In this document: positions 34,391 to 47,706 of the stretch, in pieces
Position numbering within the stretch: position 1 is the stretch's first letter
Layout of the letters: each line of letters opens with the position of its first letter
Source of the DNA: Heterostelium album PN500
Taxonomy: Eukaryota > Evosea > Eumycetozoa > Acytosteliales > Acytosteliaceae
Length of the DNA: 64,000 bases
Reading direction: 5' to 3'
Assembly (NCBI RefSeq): GCF_000004825.1
Contig: NW_008805076.1
Span: forward strand, 62,001-126,000
Translations under genes and position numbers: made by a program
Notes under the pieces: generated by a model
Told to the model about the DNA's origin: nothing
Seen by the model: the letters and a program-made list of their open reading frames with translations, nothing else
The model's database searches: none

Positions 34391-35253
34391 TTAATATGAA
34401 CATTTTAATAAATATAAAATATATAAATATATAAAGAATTTTATAATATAAATCAATTATTGTTTTGAATTCAGGTCATCATATTGCATAATGAGAGATA
34501 AAAATGAATTGATTAATTAAATTCTATTGACATTCATAGTTTCTTTATTCAAAGATGATACACCATTTAAGTTAAGGTTTTGAAGATTTTCTTTATTTTT
34601 TGATAAAATTTAATTCAAAAATATTTTATTAGGTTTTTAAATTTTTTAAACTTACTGAGTAACATTTTCAAAAGGTGTTTAAAACAAACAATATCTATAT
34701 AAATAAATTTATTTCTTTTTCTTTTTTTTGATTTGTTCTGAATCTCTTGTATTTATAATAAGAATCCATTGAGTATAGAATTGTTTCAATATATTTTATT
34801 TTAACTAAATTTTATTTCATTTATTTTTATGTTAAATTTGAACTTTGCTATTGATTCTGTCATCTAAAAAAACAAAACCCTATCCAAAAATAATCTTCTT
34901 TCATATATTACTACCAAATTGATTTTTTTCTATATTAATCATATTAAATTTTTAATCTTTATCAATATTTTATTTATAAAATTTTAAATATTATTTTTAT
35001 TTATTTTTAGTTTGTGAATTATAATAAAATAGGTTTAGATTGTTTTAAATAAAAACAATTTAAATATTGTCAATTTTTGTATTGTGATCAATCATATTAT
35101 TTATAAGAAAATTTTAACCAATCGTCAATAAAATAGAATAAACAAAATGGGGACGAAGATAAAATCAAATTAATGTTTAATTATCAAACATTGATAGAGT
35201 GTCAAAATTTCTTTGTGTTTAAAAGATGAGTAAAAAGAAAAAATTTATATAAT
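34391..35253. other. Convergent AT-rich spacer
   Basis: Between the 3' ends of the GK5-type kinase and the SulP transporter. A/T runs only; no gene or RNA seen. Confidence 0.5.
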
Positions 35254-37918
35254 TTAATTCTTAACAATTTGATCTATTTCAATTTGTTGTTGTTCTTCTG
35301 TTTCAACTGATTTTGATGATGCCATCAGTGGACTTGTCAGTGTGGACGAATTTGATAAAAAGTTTCTACGACCTTGTCTCATGAGATAGAGATGATGTTC
35401 AACAGCATCGTTTACCGTCCAGAAGAAATGATTGGCACCAAGAGTATCGACCACTCCACCTTTCTTTAGGAGATCTCTGATGTAACCTTTGATCGATGCA
35501 TAGTAAATAACCAACTGTCGATGTTTAAACTCTTCGACAAACTCTCGCAGCATTCTCAAACCTGTTGAATCGATATCGTTCATACTACTACAATCGATGA
35601 TGATTGCACCCTTCGTTGGATTACCATCGATATCCACAGTGACCAAGCCATCTACATCCGCTAGATCCGTCTCACTATCCGATAGTTCAAAACGATCCGA
35701 TTTCTTTGTTGGTTCATACTGCCTCAGTTTTTTCTTTATATATTGAGTGTTTGCAAAATAAATAGATCCATCAATTCTAACAACTTTTATACCCTATTAT
35801 TATAATTAATATGAATTAGTTTTGTTTCTATCAATTTATATATTAATAATTATTTATAGTTACTTTAAAAGTTTCAGCTTGTGGTACTCTTTTAATGTTT
35901 TTATATAATTCTGTGCCTGGAAGTCTACCTAGCTCGGCGAATGGTGGATAGGCACTCTTGTAGATGATCAAGAGAAGTGAACAAACGATACCAATCATGA
36001 TTCCTTGAAGAATACCAAGGAAAATAGTCGAGAGGAACGAAATCAAGTATAGCATTAGATCCCTTCGATGTACTTTCCACAGATCCAGTGCAATCTTTAC
36101 TTCGATGAGATCTGCAACTGCCACCACAACAATACTGGCTAGAATCGAACGAGGAAGGAACATGATCACTCTTGTGAGGAAAAACAAAGAGAAAATGATG
36201 ATAACAGCGGTGATGAAACCAGAGATCTGTGATTTAGCACCAGATTGCAAATTGACTGCTGTTCTCGAGAGTGATGCACCGATTGGGAAAGAAAGGAAGA
36301 ACGATCCAATGAAATCTGACATTCCTAGCGCGAGCAACTCTTGATTTGCGTCGATTGGATATTGTTCTTTCTCGGCAATCTTTGTACTCACGGAAACAGA
36401 GCTAATGAATCCTACCAGCACCAACACCAAAGCACCGGGAGTGATTCTCACAACGACATTGAACCAATTGCCAGACTCTGGATAACCCTCGGTTGTTCTG
36501 ATCGTTGGGAATGTAGGTGATGGGAAATTCGAGGGGATCACTCCAACCGTCGAGATATGAGCACGTTTCTCAAGGTCAAACACCCAAGAGATAAATGTAA
36601 GAATGACAACAATCAGCAAGGGACCTGGAAGTTTCAACTTGTATCGAGAGTTGACCTTTTTAATCGCGAATAGAAATGCAATGCCTGCGAAGGCTATCAA
36701 AACCGACCACCAATTGGTACGCTTTATCTCGATGAGATACCGGATTAGGAGTAGCGGTAGGAAGTTTGACGATTGTATACCACTATAGATTCCAAAGATA
36801 TGCTTGATCTGGCTGCTACTAATGATAATGGCACAGCCACTGATGAAACCAGTCTTCACTGGATCACTAAGGAAATTCGCTACGAAACCGAATCGCAGTA
36901 GTCCAAATATTATTTGATAGACGCCACAGACGAACGCGAGCAATATCGATACCGTCACACGCCGTTCCATGTCGTGGTTATCTATTCCCACCTCGCCATT
37001 CACCGTTTCCAGCACCAGCAACGAAATGATAGCAAAAGGACCCATAGACAACTCACGTGAAGTACCAAAGATACAATAAACAAAGATCGGAACAATAGAA
37101 CTGTAGAGACCGTACACCGACGGCAGCTCCGCCACCATTGCATACGCCATACCCTGTGGAATCAACATGACACCCACAGTCAACCCAGCGATAATATCGC
37201 CCCGCAAATTATTCTTTATATTATATTTAGGCAGCCAACTAACGATTGGCAGCAAACCCAGTAGATAGTGTATGAATCTTTTCTTGTGTTTCTTTTCGAA
37301 TTTGAATTGTCGAATCTGACGGATGGTCGACATGAATATATCGTCGTCGTTGTTGCCAACCAGTGTTGGTGTGAACGAATGTGGTGTAGGATCGTGATCT
37401 GCACCCGATGCATACTTTAGCGTTGAATGGTCGGTGAATGCATTGCTACTGCCATCCGTCCTTATCTCATCCATCTCAATAGCGGAATCCAAATCTACAG
37501 GTGGCACCGATGATGTCGGCATCTTCTGTCGACCACCAGAACCAATAACTTTCGGTGAAGATACCGAAGAGTAATAGGGTGAAGTCGGTTGACTTATACG
37601 CAGCGATTGATTCAACTTTGAAGGTGGAACATAGTACAAATCCATTGATTCCGACACCTCACGTTCCTTCGCCAGAAGTGATTCCTGATCGAACTCTCTA
37701 CTTCTCGTCAACAGACTGGTAGAATCTGCTCCATCGTGATTATGTCTACCAGTCTGTTGTTGCTGTTGTGTATTTGGTGAGAGAGGTTGGTCATTCACCA
37801 AAATAACAGTATTCTTTAAACCATTACTATTACTACTACTACTATTATTATTATTATTATCATTCTGACTTCCACCTGAATCATTCAATGATGAATACTT
37901 ATTATTTTTATTTGACAT
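35254..37918 (-). CDS. SulP-family anion (sulfate) transporter with STAS domain
   Basis: Exons 35864-37918 and 35254-35793, 864 residues. Residues 1-215 are a hydrophilic Ser/Asn/Gln-rich head. The membrane domain (about 225-640) holds the SulP signature (RGDIIAGLTVGVMLIPQGMA), the LSMGPFAIISL segment and around 12 hydrophobic helices. The intron falls just before the STAS domain (about 685-840), which contains IIIDCSSMNDIDSTGLRMLREF, the conserved STAS loop with its DSTG motif. Expected in the plasma membrane or contractile vacuole, moving sulfate or a related anion in exchange or symport. Substrate is inferred from the family only. Confidence 0.9.
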
Positions 37919-39402
37919 TTATTTTTTATAATTTATCCAACATCGATGTTAATAAAAAAAAAAATATCTAAATAAAATTTTTTTAAACTATCTTTTTCGG
38001 AATTTGAAAGATATCTGTAAATTAATTTTAAACTATGAGTTCATATTTAATGAAATTTAATGTTATTAATTATTAACAAAAGATAAAAGAGTTTATTTAT
38101 AGTAAAGATATCTTACTTTTTAATTAATATATATCAATGATGATTGTAACAAAGATATATAAAATATGAATAAATAAATTTGTAATTTCGAGACAATCAA
38201 TTATTATTACTTGATATTGTTATTGTTTTATTGATTTGATAGATATTTTAAACACAAATAAAAATCAAATTACAACAACTATTGTTTTTTTGTTTGTTTT
38301 ATTTGTTTTATTTGTTTACTAATAGTGGTTGTTTGTTTTTTTCGTTAATTGAATCGATATGAAATAAATAATTGTTATTGTTGTTAGATAATATTATCTA
38401 AATTTGATATTATTAATAATAAATAGATAATATGTATAGATAGTGATTTCTTAAAGTTATATTTCATAAATGAGGTATTTTTGTTGTTTGTATTTATATC
38501 TGTTGTTATTGTTTAAAATGAACGCCAGCCACTACAAAAAAAACATGTGGGTTACAGCACACATTGGAACTAGCCAGTGAACATTTTGGTTTTGGGAAAT
38601 TTTAAATTTCACTGTTTTTTGTTTATTTTTTTTTTGTTAATTTTCATTTTTTTTGGATCAACAAAATGGTTATTGATTCGTCTACTTTTAGACTTATAAG
38701 TGCTATTCTTTTTTTGATTATATTTATTTCTATTCTATTGGTGGTTAACTTTTCGTTTTGATTGAAAAAAGTATACCCACCACCACCCACAGGCAAAGTT
38801 TCACCATTATCACCATTTATCATCTTTTTCACTAATTTCACCATTATCATTCGTTCATTCAATAAACCAACCACACAGTTTCTAAATATTAAGGGTGATA
38901 ACAACCAATGCTATTCATTATTTTTCACCTTTATTCACTAATTATTACTAATCAACGTAGTCAATTGAAAAAGCTAACATGATTGGTTTTATTCTCACCA
39001 TTTTTCATCTTTTTCACCATTTTTCACCATTTATCATCTTTTTCACCACCACTTTCACCATTAGTTTACATAATATTACCCAATAGAGTAGAGCGAATGC
39101 ATTCACTACTTTCAGATAAACTTTAAAATTGCGTTGTCATTGTTGTTGGGGTTATGTATAAATACAATATGATAAGGTTTTATTTGTTGATAATGAAAAT
39201 GAAATGATATGATTATATATTATATTAATATTCGCATTTGTTGGTTTGGTTGGTTGGTGATTTGATTTTGTTTATACATGTTTTTGTTGACAAACACAAC
39301 TACTACTACTACTACTAATTGGTAGTAGATTATTTGATTTGTCAACCTCTATTTAAAATTTGATAATTATAATTGGATATCTGTTGTTGTTGTTGTTGAT
39401 TA
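37919..39402. other. Spacer with imperfect CACCATTTTTCATC repeats
   Basis: No gene recognised; a minus-strand open frame at 38644-38904 only reads through the repeat. From about 38800 to 39060 the plus strand has many copies of TTTTCACCAT / TTTTTCATC units, and one 23-base unit occurs twice exactly (38810-38832 and 39024-39046). The rest is AT-rich, with a GC-richer patch at 38520-38580. Holds the promoter of the SulP gene near 37919-38050. Confidence 0.5.
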
Positions 39403-41649
39403 TTAATCGCTTGCTGTCGCCCAAGATATGATTCTACGATCAAAACTACTCGAAAAAATAACACTATCGTCATTACTCCATGCTGTACTAGTCGCCATCA
39501 ATTTATGACCCTAAGTGATATTATTAATATATACGTTAATATAATTCTATATTACTAAACAACAAAACTTTAATTAACAAGCTTTCTACTTACATATTTA
39601 TATTGATCTCTCATCTTTCCTTTTCTGTTTCCATTGATATCATACACTGAGATTCTACCGTCGTCTTGTGGTATTGCTATTACTGCGGCTGGAGTGCTCT
39701 GTGATACAGAGAGTCGGTTGATTGGCAGTGGACAACGAATGGAGGTCTTGCAGTTTTTGGTTTGTCGGATATCCCAGACTTTGACGGTTCGATCATCGCC
39801 ACCACTCACAATGTGTCCACCATCGTAGGTGTGCATCGCAGAGTTGACCGCTTCTTGGTGACCATGGATCGACTCCACTGGTCCGCCGCCGCTGCCAGAT
39901 GATCTTGCATCCCAAACACGAATAACACCGTCGGTCGAAGTCGTAATGGCGTAGTTCAAGCTCGGCACCGAAGTGATATTGGTGATGCGATGTACTTTCT
40001 CCATGCAGACACCGGTTGCCGTAGATATGGTTCGTCCATTCTCTGTGTTCCACCAGCGAATTGAGTTGTCCCAACTGGCGGAAACAACTGTGCTATTCGA
40101 CGTCCAGACGGCAGCTGTCACCGGACCCGTATGTCCTTTCAACTCTAGCAGTGGAGTTCGCAATATATTGTATCCATGTTCATTCTGTTGCTGTTGATGT
40201 GAAACTATATTATGTTGAATCTGTTCAATCTCATCGATCGATCCTCTTAACTCTAGTTCCGGTGAACTTGGTGGTTGTTGTTGTGGAAGTGAAAGTTGAG
40301 GTGGTTGATGATGTTGTTGTTGTTGAGTATTTTGATGTTGATGATGTTGTTGATTAAAATTGAAATTCAAATCTTCATCGAATCTATCCAACGAATCGTC
40401 ATCCGATTCAAAGTCATCTTCAGGTTCTGAAAGATCATTCATTTCAAATTGTTCCTCTTGATATTGATGTTGTTGTTGTTGTTGTTGATGCGCTGGTTGT
40501 GATAAACTGAACACTTCATCTCTTGATCTCTGTCTTTCCAATAGAGGTGTCCATAACTTTACTTTATTCTTATCGTTCTGACTTGGTCTTCCCAAGATTG
40601 GTGATGATGGTACCTGTTGTTGTTGCTGCTGCTGCTGTTGTTGATCTTTACTCAGTATTCCTCCTGTCTGTAGTTGTATTTGTTGTTCTAATAGTGTATT
40701 CTTAATTGGTGTATTATCTTGTTTGGCAGACGACGATGAAGTGGCAATGCCAAGCGAGTGAAACGGCTGTTGTTGCGGTGCCATCTGTGAGATGTTTGCA
40801 GTGGCTGACGAAGAGGATTGCGACGATTGCGGCACGGGAGAACGCATTCCGCTCTGTGAGAAGCGGTCGGTCGGCACCTTGAAGATGTGTATCGTTTTGT
40901 CACCGCTGGCGGTACACACCAACTTCTCACTCGGGTGAAAACGCACACTATTCACGGTGCCGGTGTGCGCACTGTAGACCAACGGCATCTTTGATCCGTC
41001 GACAGACCATATTCTCGCGGTTCGATCCGACGAGCAAGTCGCAAATATAAATATATCCCAAGGACTGGTTGTCACCTCCCAAATGCCATCGCGATGTCCA
41101 ACGTAATCTCTCACGCGAATCCACTTGTGCGATCCATCACGCTTCGAACTCGACGACGACTTTTGATGTTTCGGTTTCTTTATCTTTGCCAACTTTCCTG
41201 CTTTCGAACCCAATGCTTCATTTGATAATATAATAGTATTTAAATCTAGATTGGATTATCAATATCAAATGTTGTTAATAACAAGTTGACAACTATCATA
41301 TCATGTAATATCATACTCTGTTTAATTGGATTTGTATTCGAACTCGAAGAGAGCAGTGATGGTTTTGAAGTTGATGGTAATCCACATCTTGCTCGTAACT
41401 CTTGATTCTCCTCCCAAAGTAGATTGTATTCGTTCTCCAGTTTCACCAGCAACTCTTTGAATCTCTCTTTAGACGGTTGCTGCCCACCACTTCCATTGCT
41501 AATCTTGGCAATCTCTTTGGATAGTTTTTCCTTCTTTAGAAATAGTAACACCATGACAATGATAATTGTTAGTTTAGTAATAATTAGGTGGTGTCAAACA
41601 TTATATAATGTTATGTTATAATATATATATTTAAATAGCATACCTCCAT
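39403..41649 (-). CDS. wdr37: WD40-repeat protein WDR37
   Basis: Best model: a tiny first exon 41644-41649 (ATG GAG), then 41317-41533, 39594-41245, 39403-39510, about 660 residues. An alternative start at 41554 keeps the same frame. The coiled-coil head RFKELLVKLENEYNLLWEEN matches the corresponding part of human WDR37. Next come a Lys-rich linker, YVGHRDGIWEV (first WD repeat) and HPSEKLVCTASGDKTIHIF. A polyglutamine-rich insert of roughly 230 residues is followed by the remaining repeats, including SGGDDRTVKVWDIR and a last exon ending FSSSFDRRIISWATASD. WDR37 works with PACS proteins in vertebrates; that role in amoebae is inference. The polyQ insertion between repeats 2 and 3 is a dictyostelid embellishment. 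Confidence 0.86.
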
Positions 41650-43586
41650 ATTTATTTATTTTTAATTTCCTATATTTGTATATTTAAATATTTTGTATAT
41701 ATTTTTAATTTAAATATAACAACATCTATTATATTATATATTTGTAAAATTAAATCTCATAGCAAATAAAAAACTTTCTAATCCAACCTAATTGAATAAC
41801 TATGCAAATGAACTAACTGTACTGTACAGTTCATAAACCCCACAGTCTAATATGTTATGTTAGCTATCGTATAAATAACACTCACACACTTAGACTGCGA
41901 CTATAACTATGACTATGACTCTATATATATATTAATTACTTTTTGCTATCACCCCACTTTCAAACACTAACTAATTTAATTTATCAAACTAAAATGCTAT
42001 TAGATATTTTAAATAAACTAGAAATATATATATAATAAAATATAATATAACTTTGAAAAACAAGTAATTTATATTTTCCGACCACTAAACTAACTAATTA
42101 TTGTTATCTGCTTTTTGTTTTTAATTTATGATAAATGAATGAATTCTATTACTAAACTAAAACTAATTTAGATGAAAAACTAATGTTAATAATAGTTTTT
42201 CATTAATTAATTAATATGGATATAAAAGTAAAATAAGGAAGTAAGAGTGAGGTGTTTTAATAAATATAAATATGATTGAAATGATACATTGCAATGCAAC
42301 GCAAAACTCTAGCAGAGTGCTCTGATATTAATAATTAATTTTAATTTAATTTAATATTTAGTGTCTGTATAGTACATAACTATACTACTATATATTGTTG
42401 TTTGTATAAACTAATTAAATATATCAAAAGATTAAAATGACATTTTTTATATCCACAAAGTGACAACCAATACTATTATTATCTAATGAATTGGTGTGTA
42501 TGGGAGATAAGCTTATGCATTATTCCGAATTTTTTTAAATTTGATGGTTGTGTATAGATGCATGAGGATGTGGTAAAATCCAATACACCCAAATTTAATT
42601 TTTAATATTGTATTGATAATTATGATCATCCTCATCAACACACATTATTTTTTGTAAAAATATCGCATATAGTTATTATCAATCATCCATCACAAGATCT
42701 TGAAACATCATATTCATTTAAAGTTTAATATTTGAATTGTTAATTCTAGATTTGATTGATTTGATTGATCTGATTTGATTGTTCACTCACTAACTAACTG
42801 TATTATTATCATACTATTATTATTATTAATATATAAAGACATCTCTTTAGTTTAAGTTTAGCTGCACTACAATATTTGCCATTATAAAAAATAAAAAATA
42901 AATAATAAAAAAAAATATTGGAAATTAAAAAGATTAAAATAATAATAATTACATTTGCTTTGTTGTTTGGTTTGTTATGTATGCTCTAGTTTGTTTGTTT
43001 GTTTCTTTTTCTTGATTGATGTTATAATAATACAGATTACAACTGTAACTTTGCAAAATTGGTACAATGATGTTATATTTTTAGTTGTGAAGTTTGCTGA
43101 TGATAATTATTTGGTATTTGGTAATGTGTGTGTGGAGCTGGCATTAAAACCCTGATTAAAGAATCAAGCACACAATTCCCTTCGTCTAATAATAAAAAAA
43201 ATAAAACAACAAATCAAATAAAAGTAATTTTTATTTAAAATTTAATTTTATTTGAATCAATGCTATTAATAAAAAAACTCACAACCCTCATCAACACCAA
43301 ACTAAAAAAAATCAACTCGATTTTGTTGTTTTTGCTTTTAAGATTTTGTAAGTCAAAAAAGAATCGTGCATCGGTGTTAAATCAAGCAAAGTTTTGGGCA
43401 AAAAAGCAAAAACTAATACAGATCTTAACATGATCGAAAAACTAACTAAATACACACACAAACCAACCAAAATTTTATTACTAAAATTGGTTTGTTGTTT
43501 GAGTTAAAACAAAATTGTAGAAAATCAAATCTTGAGTTTTAGCTAAAAGATAATAATAAATATCTATTTATATTATTTTTATTTCT
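41650..43586. other. Long AT-rich spacer
   Basis: 1.9 kb between the WDR37 start and the Mrd1 3' end. Contains the 10-base palindrome ACTGTACAGT at about 41819-41828 and several TA-rich runs. No gene, tRNA or convincing snoRNA seen; the 66-codon open frame at 42955 has no coding-like features. Confidence 0.5.
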
Positions 43587-46429
43587 TTATTTCTTTAATT
43601 TATTATATTCTTCAGTTGCTTTTTGACGTAGTTGATCGATGTTCTTATCAAGCTCGGCAAACTCCAACACGAGATGTCTTCCGTAAAGATGAGAGTTTCT
43701 GAGAGCATCCATTGCGTTCTTCGCTTCTTGCTCCGTGAGATACTGCACGAAACCGAAACCTCTGTGACCACCGGTCGGTTTCTTGGGAATACGCACGGAT
43801 TGCAGTTCTCCGTAGGTGGCAAATAGCTTACGGACTTCGGCGGGCGACGCCTCGAATGGAATGTTCTTGACGGAGATCTTCGTGGAGACGACGTTGGCCG
43901 GTGTCGGATCGATGGAACGCTTGGCGTTCGCTGGTAACTCCTTGGTAGCCGATGCCTTATCGGACAACTTCAAAACGATCTCGTGGCCATCGACAGTTGC
44001 ATTGTGCCACTTCTTGATACACTCGTAGGCACCCTGTTTCGTTCCAAACTCTGCAAAACCATAACCGTGCGACAACTTCTCGCCGGTCTTATGATGCAAC
44101 TTCGTAGCGACATTGACACTGATAAAGTCACGAATACTCTTGAATCTCTCGCGCAAAGTCTCACTTGTTGTATCGAAATTAAGATTCTTAACAAACACAT
44201 AAAATGTTTGTTTATCTTGTTGTTGTTGTTGTTGTTGTGGTTTGCTGCTATCTACTTCTTCATTTTCTTGTTTAACTATAATGTTGTTGTGGTTGTTGTT
44301 GTTCTTATCTTGTTGTTGTTTCTTATTATTGTTTTGTTGTTCTTTTTCTAACTTTTGTTGTTGTTTCTCTTGTTGACGTTGTTCTTGTTCGCGTTGTTCA
44401 CGTTGCTTAATCTTGTCCTCGAGTGAGATGGCTTGTTTGGTGAAGACACCGATCGGTGCCCACTCGAGGTAGAGTGGAACATGGTGGAATTTAGTGTATG
44501 CCAAGTTCTGGAATGCCAACTTTGCTTCGCTGACATGGTAGAACTCGAGTAGTGCCAGTGTACGTGCCGGTGTCAACAAGACACGTGCCAACTCACCGAA
44601 ACGACTAAACATTGTTTCCAACTCGGTCTGTGTAGTCTTGTGTGGAATGTTCTTCACCAGAATGACGGTCTTTGAACGCTCTATACCCTTGCCACCGATC
44701 TTCTCAATAACGACGCCTTCCTCCTCCAAAAACTTCTTTGTCTCATTGATAATATGTGTTTCCATCAGGGTCATTCTCACAGCCAAATCAGTCGCATTCG
44801 GATCCAACACCTCACCCTGTGTCAACTTGTATCTCTCTGCCAACGAACTAATAATAGCGTCAGACTGTAGAAAAAGAATAACAACAACATGTATTAATAA
44901 GATGATGTTAATAAACAAACTAAAGTTAAACAACTAACTTACTCTCATGAAAAGTGAATTCCAATTGTAGGTTGCACCGGCAGCAGCTTTTTGTTCTCTT
45001 TCTTTTTGTTGTTTGAATGAAGATGATTGGTTCTGTTGACCGTTTGAATCTTGTTGTTGTTGTTTCGATTGTTGTGTTATCTTGGCGGGTAGGATATGAA
45101 CGAGACGACCTTGAATTGCTTTACCATCCATTTCGGTCATGGCACGCATAGCATTCTCTGGAATCATAAACAGTAGGAATGCAATTCCCTTTGATTTCTT
45201 TGAGTTTCTATCGATAGGTATATAGATCTCCGATAGCTTACCGAATGGCTCGAACAGCTTTTTCAAATCGTCCTCCGTAACTGTATACGCAAGATTTCTA
45301 ATGAACAAACGACCTGTTTCACCAACGTCTTCTTCCACCTCTTGTTTCGCATAGTCATTCTCATATTTAAAAACCACTACCTTCTTTAAAATCTACTACT
45401 TTAGCTTCATCATCTTCTCCTCCTCCTTTTACTTCTTTTACTTTTTCTACTTTTTTAACTTTTTCTTCTTCTTCTTCTTCTTCTTCTTCACTTTCTTCTT
45501 CTTCTTCTTCATTTTCATCCTCATCTTCATCATCTTCACTATCTTCCTTATCATTACTATTATTCATCTTTGACTTTAACCAATCTAAATCTGAAATAGC
45601 TGAATCTTTTGCAAGTTTATTCTCCTCTGTTTCGTTTGTATCGTTTGACTTGTTATCGATTGGCATATCTTCGTAGAGATCATCGTCGTCGTCGTCATCT
45701 TCACCAGTCGTAGTGGTAGCACCTTTAATATCATCGTCAAACACAATCAAATCTTTGTTCTTCTTATAGTCATGTTCAATCTTTCTCTTCTTCTTTGTCT
45801 GATCTTGTTGTGCATCTTCACTCTTGACACGATCGTCATCGTTGTTCGACCAATTGTTTCGTTGTGTTCTCTGATGCATTCTCTTGAATTCCTGATACTC
45901 TGGATCGTTCTCGTCGATATCATCATCACCATCTCCACCAACACCCTTTCTTTTATTCTTTAATTTCTCTTCTGCATCTTTCTTCTTTTGTTGCTCAGTG
46001 AGTTGTTTCTGTTTCTCTAGTTCCTGTGCTTTGTTGAATGCCGATGAACCAGCAGAGTATTTACTCCATGGTCGTGAAACACTCTCGGAATCCACTGCCT
46101 TCTCAACAATGATCTTACTTGTATCCAAATAGGTATTGTTCAAAACCAACGCTTGTTTCGCTGCAGACTCTGACGAAAATCCAATGAATCCAAACATTCT
46201 TGATTTTCCATCTCTAAAATAACAAATAATAATAACATTTTAGAGAAAATGAGTAATTGTTCTAAATCTATTTATATATTTAGTTTTCTTTTGTTTAATG
46301 TTAACATTTGCCTTACCTTGATTTCATAATCTTACAGTCAGTGACTGTACCGAAACGTTCAAAGTGATCTTTCAATCTTTTCTCTGTTAGATGTTTAGGT
46401 AGCTGTTTAATACATACTCTTGTAGTCAT
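43587..46429 (-). CDS. mrd1: Multiple RRM protein Mrd1 / RBM19 (pre-rRNA processing), with one frame break
   Basis: Nucleolar RNA-binding protein needed for 18S rRNA maturation. Exons 46317-46429, 44943-46213, 43587-44864, about 886 residues. Five RRMs are visible: N-terminal (MTTRVCIKQLPKHL, with RNP1-like MFGFIGF across the first intron), GRLFIRNLAY, TVILVKNIPH, FYVFVKNLNF (with GYGFAEF) and KISVKNIPF (with GFGFVQY). Five matches yeast Mrd1 rather than the six of human RBM19. A very acidic Glu/Asp stretch separates RRM1 and RRM2. At an A5 run, 45369-45373 (T5 on the sense strand), the frame changes by one base: upstream reading ends in TAA at 45367-45369, while downstream resumes one frame over (FKYENDYAK). 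An intron does not explain it. In an essential gene an assembly or sequencing error is the likeliest cause. Confidence 0.9.
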
Positions 46430-47304
46430 ATTATTTAATATTTAATATTGAATATATAAAAAGTAATAAAAAATAATCTAAAAAAATAGTTATAATAATT
46501 CAATTTTTGATTAAAAAATTTCGTTCGTTTTCTTATTTTTTTAATTTTATTTTTAATTAATTTTTTTTTTTTTTCAAGGTGATTTAAATTCATTTCAAAT
46601 TTTCATTATTAATTTTATGATGAAAGGAATAATTAAATTCAACTATTATTTAATAGTTAATATTAACAAAACTTAGAATATTCTTTGAATCATATACTAA
46701 TAAATTCTCATATCAGATTAAAACAATTATGATTACCTCAACCCTTTTTCATTTTCTTTTTTGAGAACTTATTTTTTAATCTTAAGTCATTCTTATTTTC
46801 TGTTAACAAATAGTTGAAATAAAATAAGCTAATAGTTAAAATAAATATGTTATTTTTTTTATGATTGAAAAATCTAAAAAATACTAAATATAGTTAAAAA
46901 ATCGATATACTATCTTTGAAATTATTTAAAAATGTTCAAACTTTTCATCCCAATTTGGAAATTGTCATAGTCCAAAGAAACACAACTCTATGTTTTCAAA
47001 AAAAAAAGGAAAAGAAAATATATAAATTAATTAAAAAACCAACCATTTTTGGAAATTTTTAAAATGATTGATTATTTTTTGAGATAATCCCAAAAAGGAA
47101 TAAAATAGTTTTCTTAAATTTGTCAGACAAAAAACTCTTAATAAATTTCTCTATTTCTATTTTGAGGTTATAACACTCCCTGGTAACAACTATTTATAGA
47201 TGATGATTTGGACACCAAATAATTTCACTCAAAACAAAAACTATCAAACAAACAATCAGATAATTTTCAAATACAATTTAATTTAACTTATCACCTATTC
47301 CAAA
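46430..47304. other. AT-rich divergent spacer
   Basis: Upstream of both Mrd1 (minus) and the glycine-rich gene (plus). Long A/T runs; no specific motif beyond a TATTTATAG stretch near 47190, about 115 bases before the plus-strand start. Confidence 0.45.
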
Positions 47305-47706
47305 ATGACTTGGATTAGAGATAAAATCAACCAGCATCGAGCCAAGAAGGAGATGAAGAAGGAAGCCAAGCAAAAGACTTTGGTATCCAACTTTGATGAA
47401 ACCTATTCTTCCAATGCCCCGTCGTCGAAGAAATCAAAGACCACTTCATTGTCCAGTAGCTCTGCACCAAGCGTTGTTCCATTATATGCAGTTGGTGCAC
47501 TTGGTGGTGGTGGTACTACAGATTGTGGAAGTAACAACAGTCACCATCACAGCTCATCTCATTGCGATACCAGTTCCAGTGGCTACAGTGGACATCATGG
47601 CGGTGGATACTCTAGCTACTCCGGTGGTGACTATGGAGGTGGTGGCTATGGAGGTGGTGACTGTGGAGGTGGTGGTGACTGTGGAGGTGGTGGAGGTTGT
47701 TGTTAA
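47305..47706 (+). CDS. Small glycine/cysteine-rich protein of unknown function
   Basis: Single exon, 133 residues. The head MTWIRDKINQHRAKKEMKKE is a basic amphipathic helix. Then come a Ser-rich region, a short hydrophobic piece (VVPLYAVGALGGGG), a His/Ser-rich section, and a tail of Gly repeats with Tyr and regularly spaced Cys (GGGDCGGGGDCGGGGGCC). I do not recognise the family. The Cys-Gly tail could bind metal or be cross-linked or lipidated. Base composition is clearly coding, and the ATG follows an A-rich leader, so the gene is probably real. Confidence 0.75.
   Translation: MTWIRDKINQHRAKKEMKKEAKQKTLVSNFDETYSSNAPSSKKSKTTSLSSSSAPSVVPLYAVGALGGGGTTDCGSNNSHHHSSSHCDTSSSGYSGHHGGGYSSYSGGDYGGGGYGGGDCGGGGDCGGGGGCC

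Noticed and set aside
38530-38590. Class-I-RNA-like GGTTACAGCACA with a short hairpin
   Set aside because: Only a 5-bp stem, no paired outer ends and no promoter motif.
43085-43165. Possible C/D box snoRNA (TGATGA ... CTGA)
   Set aside because: The C box lacks the purine in first position and there is no convincing terminal stem.
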